A stretch of DNA of 64,000 nt from Planctomycetota bacterium (GTDB lineage: Bacteria > Planctomycetota > PLA2 > JAEUHO01). Made by a program: the position numbers and the translations under genes. Under the pieces are notes generated by a model. It was not told the origin of the DNA. It searched no databases and saw only the letters and a program-made list of their open reading frames with translations. The DNA lies in assembly GCA_029259775.1 (NCBI GenBank), contig JAJDEN010000040.1, positions 1 through 64,000 of the forward strand. The letters run 5' to 3'. Positions 19,784-28,183 of the stretch are shown piece by piece. Position 1 is the stretch's first letter. The number at the start of each line of letters is the position of its first letter.

Positions 19784-20542
19784 CTACTTCGTCGCCGGCA
19801 GCATCCTGCTCGCGAGCTCCGCCATGGCCTCCTGCTGGGGCGGGCGCAAGCGGAGCCAGATGACGTCGCTACTGCCGAAGTGCACCGTCAGCTTCTTGGC
19901 CCTCGCCATCTCGAGGAACACGCCCATCGGCACACGCAGATAGAAGGTCGTGTACTCGAAGAGACCCTCGTCCCAGTTGTTCGGCTTGAGCGGCGTGAAG
20001 CTCCACATCGGGTCGTCGCCGTCCAGAACGACAAGCGTCCGCTTGTAGGTGCGAATCGAGGAGCGCCAGCGGTTCTTGAACGTGATCTCGAAGATTGCAT
20101 CCGGCGGTGGCGCATGCGTGACGTCGTAGCCGACGCGCGCCCAGGCGTAGTCCCATCGGACGCCCTGCTTGCCTTCCTTCTTCAGGTACATGCGGCTCGA
20201 GAAGAGCATCTCGCTGTTCTTGCCGAACGTCTCGCGCTCGAACTTGTAGCTGTGCTTGAACTTGCGCGGCTTGGGGAACCGCAGCCCGCCGATGTCGACG
20301 AAGGCACGGTCGGCCTCCTTCGCCGGCGTGCCCTGCGCCGGAGGAAGCGGCTCCTTGTCGGGTGCCGCTCCGCCTTCCAGGCGCGCGACACGCTGATCGA
20401 GCGCCTGCGCGGATCGATCCAAGGCGGCCAGCTCGCTCACGAGGCGACCCAGTTCACGATCGTAGCCCGCATCGTCGCCCTCAGCGGTGGCCAGGGTCAC
20501 GGCCAGGCCCAGCGTGATGCAGGCAGCGATACGAGCGACCAC
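19784..20542 (-). CDS. Secreted coiled-coil protein of unknown function
   Basis: The 252-residue protein has a signal peptide (~1-20), a short coiled coil (LVSELAALDRSAQALDQRVARLEGG), a Pro-rich linker and a beta-rich C-terminal domain that I do not recognise. The coiled coil and linker are nearly the same in layout as those of the next gene upstream (RVRTLEGGGAPP), so the two are related at least in their N-termini. It is the last gene of a three-gene unit with 10-nt spacing. Function unknown. Confidence 0.75.
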   Translation of the reverse strand: MVARIAACITLGLAVTLATAEGDDAGYDRELGRLVSELAALDRSAQALDQRVARLEGGAAPDKEPLPPAQGTPAKEADRAFVDIGGLRFPKPRKFKHSYKFERETFGKNSEMLFSSRMYLKKEGKQGVRWDYAWARVGYDVTHAPPPDAIFEITFKNRWRSSIRTYKRTLVVLDGDDPMWSFTPLKPNNWDEGLFEYTTFYLRVPMGVFLEMARAKKLTVHFGSSDVIWLRLRPPQQEAMAELASRMLPATK

Positions 20543-20552
20543 GGCGCCGCGC

Positions 20553-21242
20553 CTACTTGAACCGCGACGCGCATTGCGCGTCGGCGGTGCGCATGGATGC
20601 CATGAGCGCCGCCGGCAGGGCGATCTCGATGTCGCCGATCCGAAGCTCGACGGTCTTCGCCCCGGTCACGGCGGCATGGATCGATCCGGTCATGGAGAAG
20701 TACGCCTGCTGCACTGCCGTGCCGTCGGGCATGCTCGCGGAGGAGGTCCGCGCCGTCGCCGTGTGGCGCGCACCGTCCAAGAGCATGTACACGCGTACGC
20801 TGCGCTCCCACCCGTGGCGGTCGGGACGCGCCGCGAGGTAGAGCACGTGCTCCGCCGGCTGCCCCTCCGAGCGCTCGACCACGTACTGGACGGCAAGCTC
20901 CAGCGTCTCCCCGGTGTCCTTGTGGCGCCCCTTCAGCCAGCCCGAGGTGGCCGTGACGCGGGTCTCCCCCGTGAAGCGGTCGTACTTCTCCGTCACACCA
21001 GCACCCGCACCGGGTTTGGACGCCACCAGCGGCGGCTTCGGCGCGGGTGGCGGTGCGCCCCCACCCTCGAGCGTCCGCACGCGGCGATCGAGGCGTCCCA
21101 ACTGCTCGGTTAGTCGCTCGATGCCCTCACGCAGGACCTTCACCTGCTCCGCGCGCTTGGCGTCGTCGCCGCGCGCGCCCGGCGAGGCGAAGACCAAGAG
21201 CAACACACCGCCGAGAACGGCCAGCCACCACATCTGCTTCAT
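20553..21242 (-). CDS. Secreted coiled-coil protein with DRFTG domain
   Basis: The 229-residue protein has a signal peptide (~1-25), a coiled coil (IERLTEQLGRLDRRVRTLEGG), a Pro/Ala linker and a ~140-residue domain starting YDRFTGETRV and ending KTVELRIGDIEIALP. The same domain occurs in the protein at 22808-23662, with shared landmarks DRFTG, L-x-G-x-HKDT and VELR-x-G. I do not know the family. It sits between the prenyltransferase-like gene (21 nt) and the other coiled-coil gene (10 nt). Confidence 0.75.
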   Translation of the reverse strand: MKQMWWLAVLGGVLLLVFASPGARGDDAKRAEQVKVLREGIERLTEQLGRLDRRVRTLEGGGAPPPAPKPPLVASKPGAGAGVTEKYDRFTGETRVTATSGWLKGRHKDTGETLELAVQYVVERSEGQPAEHVLYLAARPDRHGWERSVRVYMLLDGARHTATARTSSASMPDGTAVQQAYFSMTGSIHAAVTGAKTVELRIGDIEIALPAALMASMRTADAQCASRFK

Positions 21243-21263
21243 CGGGTACTCCCGCGTGCGCCC

Positions 21264-22730
21264 TCAACGGGCTTTGACCGCGTCGTATTCGTAGTAGCGC
21301 ACGAGCGTCATCGTCATGAGCGCCGTCGAGTAGACACGTCCTCCATCAGGGCCCCAGGGTCCAACCGGGTCCCACGATCCCTTGTACTGACATGCATCCG
21401 TGTCCTGACGCTGCTTGTTGACGACGGCGTGCGTCAGCGAAGCTCGCCAATCACGCCAGTAGGAGCCGCCCGCCGCGAGCGTGGCGAGCGTGCCGTAGTA
21501 CCAGTAGTACATGTCGATCGACCCGTTGGCGGCGTTCCAGGTGGGCCGCAGCTTCATCAGCTGCCCCACGCCCTTCTGCAGGATGATGCTCTGCTTGACG
21601 GTCGCCCCCATCTGCGCGCGGGCCCAGACGGCGACCGACGTCATCGACTCGGACAGCCGACCCGGGTAGCGGTCGACGAGATGCTGCGGCCGGGCGGGTC
21701 CCGTGCCGCGCTGGACGTACCCGGCGCGGCCGAAGTCGGGATCCGTGATCTTGACGAGCCACGCCTCCATGCCCTTCTTCGCGTCCTTGTCGTATCGCAG
21801 GGCGCGCGCGGGCTGAGTGAGCGTCGTCGCGTTGAAGTGCTCGGCCGCGGCGATGACCTTGTACATCCAGCCCGAAACCGACGTGTCGTTGTCGCCCGGC
21901 TTGATGCCGTAGCGCCAGGCGAAGTACGGATTGCGGGCCAGATCGACGAAGTCGACGCCCTTCTGGGCAGGACGCTGGAACAGGGACGCGCCCGTCAAGC
22001 CGTACGCCGTCACCATCGCGAGCGCGGCTGCCGCGTGGTTGTACACGTACTGCTGCGTAGACCGCGGGCCGAAGCAGCCTTCCTTGTCCTGCACGGTCAG
22101 CAACCAGCGCAGGCCGCGACGAACGTTGTCGACGTACGGATGCTTGCCGCGGTGTGTGTAGCCCGCCTGCAAGAACGCGCACAGCGCGAGCCCCGTCACA
22201 CCGACGTCGTAGAGAGCCTTGCCGTGGCCGTCGGGGCGACGGCGCACATCCGCCACGGGCTTGCCATCGCACCACGTCGTGAAGCTGCTGGCCCCCCAGG
22301 CCCCGTTCGGCGACTGATGCGCGGCCAGCCAGTCCAGGGCGTTCGTGATCGCACGCCGCTCGAGCACGCGAGGGCCGGCCCCCGCGTCGGTCTCGGCTTT
22401 CGGCTTCGTCTTCGTGGGGGGCTTGGGCGGCGTCGACGGGCGCGCGCCCGCCCCGGAGGGGAGTTCGCGCAGCAGGGCCTCGAAGCGGGCCAGCGTCGTC
22501 TCCTGCAACGTCCGCACGAGCGCGAGCGACTCCTTGAGCTTGCCGGCACGCGCCAGCTTCTCCGCCGCCTTCAGGGCGACATCGATCTCCTTCTGGAGCT
22601 TCTCGATCTCGGCGACGGTGGCCGCAACGGACGCACCGTCCGCGTGCACCACGCCAGGGGCGAAGAGAGCGCCCAGAAGACACACCACACCCAACAGGGT
22701 CAGTACTGCGCGAACACTCAGTCCAGCCAT
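21264..22730 (-). CDS. Secreted prenyltransferase/squalene-cyclase-like repeat protein
   Basis: The 488-residue protein has a signal peptide (~1-31), a coiled coil, a Pro/Lys linker and an alpha-toroid domain of the prenyltransferase/squalene oxidase type: ALDWLAAHQSPNGAWG, then GLRWLLTVQDKEGCFG, and late GPWGPDGGRVYSTALMTMTL, each an internal QW-like repeat. The catalytic aspartate motif of true cyclases (DXDD) is not seen, so it is probably a binding protein rather than a cyclase. Proteins of this type are common in planctomycetes. The start at 22730 is the ATG directly before the signal peptide. Confidence 0.8.
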   Translation of the reverse strand: MAGLSVRAVLTLLGVVCLLGALFAPGVVHADGASVAATVAEIEKLQKEIDVALKAAEKLARAGKLKESLALVRTLQETTLARFEALLRELPSGAGARPSTPPKPPTKTKPKAETDAGAGPRVLERRAITNALDWLAAHQSPNGAWGASSFTTWCDGKPVADVRRRPDGHGKALYDVGVTGLALCAFLQAGYTHRGKHPYVDNVRRGLRWLLTVQDKEGCFGPRSTQQYVYNHAAAALAMVTAYGLTGASLFQRPAQKGVDFVDLARNPYFAWRYGIKPGDNDTSVSGWMYKVIAAAEHFNATTLTQPARALRYDKDAKKGMEAWLVKITDPDFGRAGYVQRGTGPARPQHLVDRYPGRLSESMTSVAVWARAQMGATVKQSIILQKGVGQLMKLRPTWNAANGSIDMYYWYYGTLATLAAGGSYWRDWRASLTHAVVNKQRQDTDACQYKGSWDPVGPWGPDGGRVYSTALMTMTLVRYYEYDAVKAR

Positions 22731-22807
22731 GACGCGGACTGTAGCAGAAGCCCGCTGTCGCTCCCATGACATCGATCCGACCGCCGCCTCCGTGTAGGCT
22801 GGCGCGC

Positions 22808-23662
22808 ATGCGCGTCCACCCGCACACCACACGCAGACTGCTCGGCGCGGGGGCCGTCCTGATGGCATGCGTCCTGCTGGCAACATCTCTGTCCGCCGAG
22901 GACACGCCGGTGAACGAGCGCGTCGCCAAGGCGATCGCGCGCACACGCAAGGTCATGCGCTCGAGGTTCAACCGCGCGGCGACCGCGCTGCGCCAGGGCA
23001 AGCCCGATGTCGCGCAGGGCGCGTTGGTGGAAGCTGCCACGACACTCCGTGCCGGCGCGCAGGCCGGCTGGCTGATCCTCGGCGCCAAGCCCCCGGAGTT
23101 GCCCAAGCTCCGGGAGGTGCCCAGCGCAGCAGCGCCCAGCGTCGCGACCCCGACGCCGGCCACGCCCGCTCCGAAGAAGCCCGCCCACGCCGGCGCGTAC
23201 GCCTTGAGCGAGACCCACGACCGATTTACGGGTGCGGCGAAGGTGCGCGTCGCCGTCGCGAAGCTCACGGGCCTGCACAAGGACACGCGGCAGGCGGGGA
23301 CCTTCCTGCTGCAGTTCGAGGTCAGCCGGCCGGAACAAGGGGCGTCGACCTGCGCGTTCTTCTTCGGGTCAGACGATGTGGGCTTCGGAATGAGCGGACC
23401 CGTCGCCAAGGGCGAACGCGCGACGGCGCTCTACCTCATCGACGGCAAGCGCTCGCGCAAGCTGCTGCCGGCGGTGACGAACCGCATGGACGGCTCGCCT
23501 TTCCAAGTCGTCGCGCACGTCATGTCGCTGACCGCGGCCGAGGCCTACTTCGCAGCGAAGAAGGTCGAGCTGCGTCTTGGCGGCCACGAGCTCGTGGTCC
23601 CCGCCGACTACCGCGCCGCAGCGCGCGCCGCCGTGAAGCGGCTGGCCAAGCTCCCGCGCTGA
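22808..23662 (+). CDS. Secreted DRFTG-domain protein
   Basis: The 284-residue protein has a signal peptide (~1-30), a helical region, an Ala/Pro linker and a C-terminal domain that parallels the protein at 20553-21242: HDRFTGAAKV, LTGLHKDT, ALYLIDGKR and KKVELRLGGHELVVP. It is divergent from the prenyltransferase-like gene, so members of this family flank that gene on both sides. Function unknown. Confidence 0.75.
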   Translation: MRVHPHTTRRLLGAGAVLMACVLLATSLSAEDTPVNERVAKAIARTRKVMRSRFNRAATALRQGKPDVAQGALVEAATTLRAGAQAGWLILGAKPPELPKLREVPSAAAPSVATPTPATPAPKKPAHAGAYALSETHDRFTGAAKVRVAVAKLTGLHKDTRQAGTFLLQFEVSRPEQGASTCAFFFGSDDVGFGMSGPVAKGERATALYLIDGKRSRKLLPAVTNRMDGSPFQVVAHVMSLTAAEAYFAAKKVELRLGGHELVVPADYRAAARAAVKRLAKLPR

Positions 23663-23667
23663 ACGGC

Positions 23668-24114
23668 TCAGGCGTCCAGGCTCGCGATCAGCCTTTGGAG
23701 AGCCCATGCGTGGCTGCCGTGGACGAGACGGTCGGCCGCCTCCTCGAGCGTCATCCAGACGCACTCGTACTCCGCGTCACCGGCCTCGCTGGGCAGTCCT
23801 GACCAGCGTGCTTCGTAGAAGGAGCTGATCTTGGCGAAGCCGCCCTCGCGCTCGTTCCCTACGTACTCGATTGCCGCGCCGAGGGGCCGCAACGGCTCGA
23901 CGTCGCGCGCGCACTCCTCGCGCGTCTCGCGCCGGACGGCGTCCTCGGCCGACTCGCCGGGGTCGATCCCCCCGCCGGGCAGGAACGGCCCGAGGTCGGC
24001 CAGGACGACGGCCAGCCGCTGGTCGGGGTCGAGAACGAGCGCGTAGGCGCTTGGGCGCGTCACGTAGGTGACGTGCGGCAGGCGCTCTCCAAACTCGGGC
24101 AGCGACGCATCCAT
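23668..24114 (-). CDS. Nudix hydrolase
   Basis: The 148-residue protein carries a full Nudix box, GGIDPGESAEDAVRRETREE (residues ~48-67), matching GX5EX7REUXEE with the two metal-binding glutamates. The substrate is probably a nucleoside diphosphate derivative but cannot be told from sequence. I place the start at 24114; a longer form to 24207 adds nothing that looks conserved. It is convergent with the DRFTG gene (5 bp apart). Confidence 0.9.
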   Translation of the reverse strand: MDASLPEFGERLPHVTYVTRPSAYALVLDPDQRLAVVLADLGPFLPGGGIDPGESAEDAVRRETREECARDVEPLRPLGAAIEYVGNEREGGFAKISSFYEARWSGLPSEAGDAEYECVWMTLEEAADRLVHGSHAWALQRLIASLDA

Positions 24115-24302
24115 GAAGGCAGCGTAGCCGGGAGCCAACCGGGCCCAGAGCCCCTCGAATGAGGCCTGATGAGGGCGAACGCCCCATCGAAGTGTCACGA
24201 ACTGCATGGGAAAGGCCCATCGGCGTCCCAGCGACGATCGGTTGGGCTACTCTGGGACGGTCCGGCATCCGGGGGGTTGCCGTTTCTCGAGAGGTCCGTG
24301 TC

Positions 24303-25175
24303 ATGCGAGTTGCCATCGTTGCGCTCTTCGTCGTCAGTGCATTTGCCCTGCTAGCCCCGTCCACAGCCTGGGGCTGAGGCTGAGGCGGTGGTGGAGGCGG
24401 GGGCGGTCGCTCCGCAGTTTCCATGGGCAACGGTGCAGGTGGCATCGGCACACCCTCCATCGGCGGGGGTGGCGGTCGCGGCGGCAGGTCTGTCGGTGCC
24501 GCGCCGCGCATGACCTACTTCAAGTGGACCGAGGCCAAGATCGGCAAGATCCAGGCGATCACGCCCAAGGAGGGCGAGAAGCCCACGGGTCCGATCACGG
24601 CGACGGAGCACCTCAAGAAGGCGCTCGGCTACCCGGCGGCGAAGGCGCGCGGCGACAAGCGCCCCGTGCTCGTCTACTTCCACTACCCCCACGATCATCC
24701 GAAGCACGGCAAGCTCTCCACCTCCGTGTGCAGCCGCACACTCGATGACGAGCACGCCGCACGCTGGAGCAAGCTCTTCCGCTGCGTGCAGATCGACATG
24801 GGCGCGTCCGAGCTCAAGTACGTCGACATGCTCGGCCACAAGGGCGAGCCGCTCTTCGTCGCGCTCGATGACGATCTGAAGGTGAAGGCGGAGGTTCCCG
24901 TCTCCAAGAGCGCGTCGAAGCTGAAGAAGGCGCTCGAAGACACGTTCAAGAAGTTCCCGGCCGCTTCCAAGAAGCTGAAGAAGGACATCGCGCTCCACAA
25001 GAAGTGGATGGCGGAGGCCAAGCGGCTCGAGAAGAAGGACGAGTTCGAGGACGCCGTCGACGTGATCAACCAGATCCGGTTCGGCAACATCCGCGTGAGC
25101 CCCTACTACGAGAAGGCCGTGACCTACGGTCAGATGCTCGAGGCGAAGGCCGAGCGCGAGGGCCTCAAGAAGTAG
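24303..25175 (+). CDS. Secreted thioredoxin-like protein with two in-frame TGA codons (candidate selenoprotein)
   Basis: A signal peptide (24303-24374, MRVAIVALFVVSAFALL... to AWG) is followed by TGA (24375), Gly, TGA (24381), then an open frame to 25175 in the same phase. Read through, the product is 290 residues: signal peptide, G-U-G-U plus a Gly-rich stretch, a thioredoxin-like domain (KRPVLVYFHYP..., EPLFVALDDD) and a Lys-rich helical tail. The domain lacks CXXC; only two cysteines remain. If the TGAs are truly stops, the frame restarts at ATG 24423 without a signal peptide, which would strand the domain. Trp (TGG) is an alternative ancestral residue (WGWGWG), so this is the weakest of the four cases. 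A terminator-like hairpin follows. Confidence 0.65.
24393..24413 (+). other. SECIS-like hairpin after the second TGA
   Basis: GGA and GCG pair with CGC and UCC around a bulged G, leaving an 8-nt apical loop that ends GGU. The loop GGU lies at nt 25-27 counted from the U of the second UGA, the same place as in the gene at 36546-37637. The region codes for glycines, so G-rich pairing could be chance. Confidence 0.35.
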
Positions 25176-25211
25176 CTCCGCCAGCGAGTTGACCTCGAAC
25201 GACCCATCCCG

Positions 25212-25242
25212 AGGCGCGCCGCGTGATCCACGCGGCGCGCCT
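25212..25242 (+). terminator. Strong GC hairpin, probable terminator
   Basis: A perfect 14-bp stem (AGGCGCGCCGCGTG and its complement) closes on a 3-nt ATC loop, 36 nt after the stop of the thioredoxin-like gene and 39 nt before the next gene. There is no T-run, only CTT, so it may end transcription as a simple stem or protect the 3' end. Confidence 0.65.
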
Positions 25243-25280
25243 TCGACGTTGTGGGCCGATGCCGCGGGTACGATCCCTGC

Positions 25281-25991
25281 ATGATCACGCTCCGCCCACG
25301 CCTGTTCGCGCTGCTCGCCGCCGTGCTCACGCTCTGCGTGGGGTGCGGCGAGAAGCTGCACAACGCCCCGCCACGGGGCGAGTACATGCGCATCCTCAGG
25401 TCGGCCGAGGCGAACTACGAGCAGGAGGACTTCCTCCACGCCGTCGGCCGCATCGCAGCCTGGCTGAGAGAGAAGGCCCCGAAGGTGGCCGCCATGCTCC
25501 AGCCTGGGTTGAGCGACGCGCAGATCGACGCGACGTTGAAACAGGCCGGCTTCAACTACGAACTCCCGTCGGACATCCGCACCCTCTATCGCTGGCACAA
25601 CGGCATGCCCCGCGGATCGGACGTCCCCTTCGTTGGTTCGTTCCGCCTGATCAGCCTCGAGGAAGCTCTCGAGATCGCCACGGGCGACACGCTAGCGAAA
25701 GGGTTCGGCCTCCCGGCCGGCTCCCTGCCGCTCCTCGCGGCTCCGGAGGTGTACTACTACGCACGCTGCGAGACGCGCGCACGCAAGGCCGTGCCCCTGA
25801 TGCTCCGGATACGAGGTGAGCCGATCGCCAAGATGCGGCATGTGAGCCTCACGGCGCTGTTCCTCACATGGGGCGAGAGCCAGGGTGCCGGCGGCGTCGC
25901 CATCGACCCGGACACGGGCGTCCAGACCAAGACCAACGATCATCAGTGGGCCAACATCCAGGCGCGCCACAGCCCGGAGCTCATGCACTAG
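25281..25991 (+). CDS. SMI1/KNR4 (SUKH) family lipoprotein
   Basis: The 236-residue protein has a lipoprotein-type leader ending LTLCVGC (C22), so it is probably lipid anchored. The rest fits the SMI1/KNR4 fold: a helix, then LPSDIRTLYRWHNGM, the family hallmark, and SFRLISLEEALE. In bacteria this fold often works as immunity protein against polymorphic toxins or as a general interaction module. No toxin gene is visible nearby, and export is atypical for immunity proteins. The ATG at 25281 starts directly at the leader. Its last codons overlap the convergent gene by 4 bp. Confidence 0.78.
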   Translation: MITLRPRLFALLAAVLTLCVGCGEKLHNAPPRGEYMRILRSAEANYEQEDFLHAVGRIAAWLREKAPKVAAMLQPGLSDAQIDATLKQAGFNYELPSDIRTLYRWHNGMPRGSDVPFVGSFRLISLEEALEIATGDTLAKGFGLPAGSLPLLAAPEVYYYARCETRARKAVPLMLRIRGEPIAKMRHVSLTALFLTWGESQGAGGVAIDPDTGVQTKTNDHQWANIQARHSPELMH

Positions 25992-26908
25992 GACGAGGCG
26001 TGGAGTGCACCCAGGAGCGCGACTTCAGAGCCGGCCAGCCCCTCCGAGACAAACAGCACGCGGCCCGCTGTCGGGAGATGGGCACGGCCCGCGACGACGT
26101 CGGCAAGAGCGACCATCTCGGACGCCGTGCGACCGGCGGGCAGAGGCCCCTTGTCCTGCTCAAAGTTCGCGCACTGGGCGGGCGCATCGGACAGCAGCAC
26201 GTCGGCTCCGGCGTACGCGCCGGCCGGTAGCTCGTGCCGACTGCCGAACTTCGGCCCGACCGTCGCGGCGTACGCCGCTCCGGATAGCGCGTCCGCGGCC
26301 ACCACGGGTTCAGCGCTTGCCGTGACGCACAGCACGGCCTCCGCCCCCGCGGCCGCGTCCTCGCTTGCGACGCATGCCTCGACGGGACAATCCACATCGT
26401 CAGCCAGGGCGTCGCAGAAGGCACCTGCTGCCTCGGGCCGTCGCGCCCACACGCGCAGGCGCGCGACGGGTCGTGTCGCGGCCCAGGTGCGCGCGTGGTG
26501 GTAGGCCTGGAACCCGGCGCCGAGTACGGCCACCTCGAGCGGATGCTCGACATGCCGGGTGGCTGCGTCCATGGCGACGGCGCCCAGCGCGGCGGTTCGC
26601 CAAGCACCGAACGCGCTGCCCTGCGCCGTGGCCAACACCTTCCCGTCCGACAACCTGAGCAGACCGAGAAGCTGCGACTCAGGATGCGTGCCCGCCTCAC
26701 GGTCGATGGAGTACAGACGAAAGCCCGCGACATCCTGCGCTGCCGAGCCCCCGATCGTGAACACCAGCTGCCGTCCCATCACCGGGACGTTCACGCGTGG
26801 CGGCGCGGCCGTCTGTCCCTCGGCTGTGGCGCGCAGGAACGCCCGCATGGCGTCCACGGCACCCGCGCGCCCCAGGCGCATCAGGTCCTCTTCGACGTAG
26901 TGCTGCAT
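25988..26908 (-). CDS. Ornithine cyclodeaminase / mu-crystallin family protein
   Basis: The 306-residue protein has the family's NAD-binding motif VAVLGAGFQAYHH (~residues 122-134) and the typical HELPAGAYAGADVLLSD region. Members include ornithine cyclodeaminase, alanine dehydrogenase and ketimine reductases; the substrate here is not clear, and the aspartate/lysine pocket cannot be assigned with certainty by eye. The ATG at 26908 is preferred over an in-frame GTG 15 nt upstream. Confidence 0.87.
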   Translation of the reverse strand: MQHYVEEDLMRLGRAGAVDAMRAFLRATAEGQTAAPPRVNVPVMGRQLVFTIGGSAAQDVAGFRLYSIDREAGTHPESQLLGLLRLSDGKVLATAQGSAFGAWRTAALGAVAMDAATRHVEHPLEVAVLGAGFQAYHHARTWAATRPVARLRVWARRPEAAGAFCDALADDVDCPVEACVASEDAAAGAEAVLCVTASAEPVVAADALSGAAYAATVGPKFGSRHELPAGAYAGADVLLSDAPAQCANFEQDKGPLPAGRTASEMVALADVVAGRAHLPTAGRVLFVSEGLAGSEVALLGALHASS

Positions 26909-26982
26909 GGGCCCAGCGTACACGCACGGGGCTCCTGCCCTGGCGGCCGACCTACCATGTGGCCTTCCCCAGGGAGGTGCGC

Positions 26983-27324
26983 ATGGGCTGGCTTGACTAC
27001 ATGTTCGACAGCGAGCTGAGGCAGCGTGGCGACATCGAACGCCTCGAGTACGAGCGGCGGCGCGCCGCCCGCGCGCAGCGTCGGGCGCGCCGTGGCACGC
27101 GCAAGCAGATCGAAACGCTCGAAGGCGAGGTCGAGGAACTCGAGCTCGTCCTCGAAGCCGTCGTGAAGCTCATGATCGAGAACGGCAACTTCGACAGCGA
27201 ACGGCTCCGGCAGGTGATGGACGAGGTGCGTACGCTGCGCACCGCCGAAGCCGAGTCCTCCGGGGATGACGAAGAACCGGCGCGGCCCATCCAGGCGCCG
27301 CGTCCGTCCCGCAAGCGTCGCTAG
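26983..27324 (+). CDS. Small coiled-coil protein
   Basis: The 113-residue protein has a short start (MGWLDYMFDSELRQRGDIERL), an Arg-rich stretch, a coiled coil (QIETLEGEVEELELVLEAVVKLM) and an acidic/Pro tail ending in basic residues. No signal peptide. The start has a strong GGGAGGTG ribosome site 5 nt upstream. Function unknown. Confidence 0.8.
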   Translation: MGWLDYMFDSELRQRGDIERLEYERRRAARAQRRARRGTRKQIETLEGEVEELELVLEAVVKLMIENGNFDSERLRQVMDEVRTLRTAEAESSGDDEEPARPIQAPRPSRKRR

Positions 27325-27333
27325 CGCCCGCCG

Positions 27334-28068
27334 CTACACGCGGCTCGGGCGCGGCAGGAAGCTGCCCACCTCGCGCCGGTACCGTGCATAGCGTTCGCCG
27401 AAGTGCGCGAGCAAGTCGCGCTCCTCGAGGAAGTGGACCGCCACGAAGATGTACGCGCTCGTCACGCTCGAGAAGAGCAGGTGGCCAACGCTCATCGTCG
27501 GCACGGCCCAGAGCGCAATGAGAAAACCCGTCATGATCGGGTGTCGAACGAAGCGATAGAGGCCCGGCATGTGGAAGTCCGCCTCACCATGCGGGAGGCC
27601 CTTCAGGTTAAGGAACGCCTGACGCAGGCCGAAGAGCTCGAAGTGACCGATGTTGATGGTCGCCACGAACACGATGGCGATGCCGACCCAATAGAGCGTG
27701 ATCCCCAGGCCGACGGCACCGCCGGACACGTCCCACACGACGCCCTCGATCGCGCGCCACTGCCAGAACACCAGGCCCAGCACGAGGCACGTCGCGAGAA
27801 CGAACGTGTTGCGCTCCAAGCGCGCGGGCCAGACCTTGGCCAGGCGACGCTTGAACGCAGGCCGCGCCATGACGGCGTGCTGCAGCGCGAAGAGGCTCAG
27901 CAACCCGATGTTGATCAGCGCGGCGCCCCACGAGAACGCCGCGGCATCCGTACCGAGCGTCTTCGGCAGGAGGTCGACGCCGCCCATGAAGCCGGCGGCG
28001 TAGAGAAAGGTCACGAGGAAGAGCGCGTAGATCGACGCTCCGTAGGTGAACTCGAGTGTGCGGCGCAT
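27334..28068 (-). CDS. MddA-like membrane methyltransferase
   Basis: The 244-residue protein has five or six hydrophobic segments and the isoprenylcysteine-methyltransferase-like C-terminus (LYRFVRHPIMTGFLIALWA, then EERDLLAHFGERYARYRR) that binds SAM. The N-terminal half (LQHAVMARPAFKRRL, ERNTFVLATCLVLGLVFWQW, HFELFGLRQ) is the pattern I associate with methanethiol S-methyltransferase MddA, which makes dimethylsulphide from methanethiol. It may also be a related NnrU-type protein, so the assignment is by pattern only. Start chosen at 28068, directly before the first hydrophobic segment. Confidence 0.8.
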   Translation of the reverse strand: MRRTLEFTYGASIYALFLVTFLYAAGFMGGVDLLPKTLGTDAAAFSWGAALINIGLLSLFALQHAVMARPAFKRRLAKVWPARLERNTFVLATCLVLGLVFWQWRAIEGVVWDVSGGAVGLGITLYWVGIAIVFVATINIGHFELFGLRQAFLNLKGLPHGEADFHMPGLYRFVRHPIMTGFLIALWAVPTMSVGHLLFSSVTSAYIFVAVHFLEERDLLAHFGERYARYRREVGSFLPRPSRV

Positions 28069-28183
28069 GGCAAGGCTCCAAGTCGGGGACGGTCCGGCAC
28101 GAACCGGCTCTCCCATCAACTCCCGAGCAGGTCCCCCCGTGGACAGCGCTTCGCCTGCGGGACCTCCGGTACCCTCAGAGCCC

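Noticed and set aside
23660..23800. Possible TGA read-through of the DRFTG gene at 23660
   Set aside because: The frame after the TGA is only the antisense of the Nudix gene and does not continue a domain; the stop is real.
24303..24377. A stand-alone 24-residue peptide gene
   Set aside because: The peptide is a plain signal sequence and is in frame with the thioredoxin-like domain, so it is treated as that gene's start.
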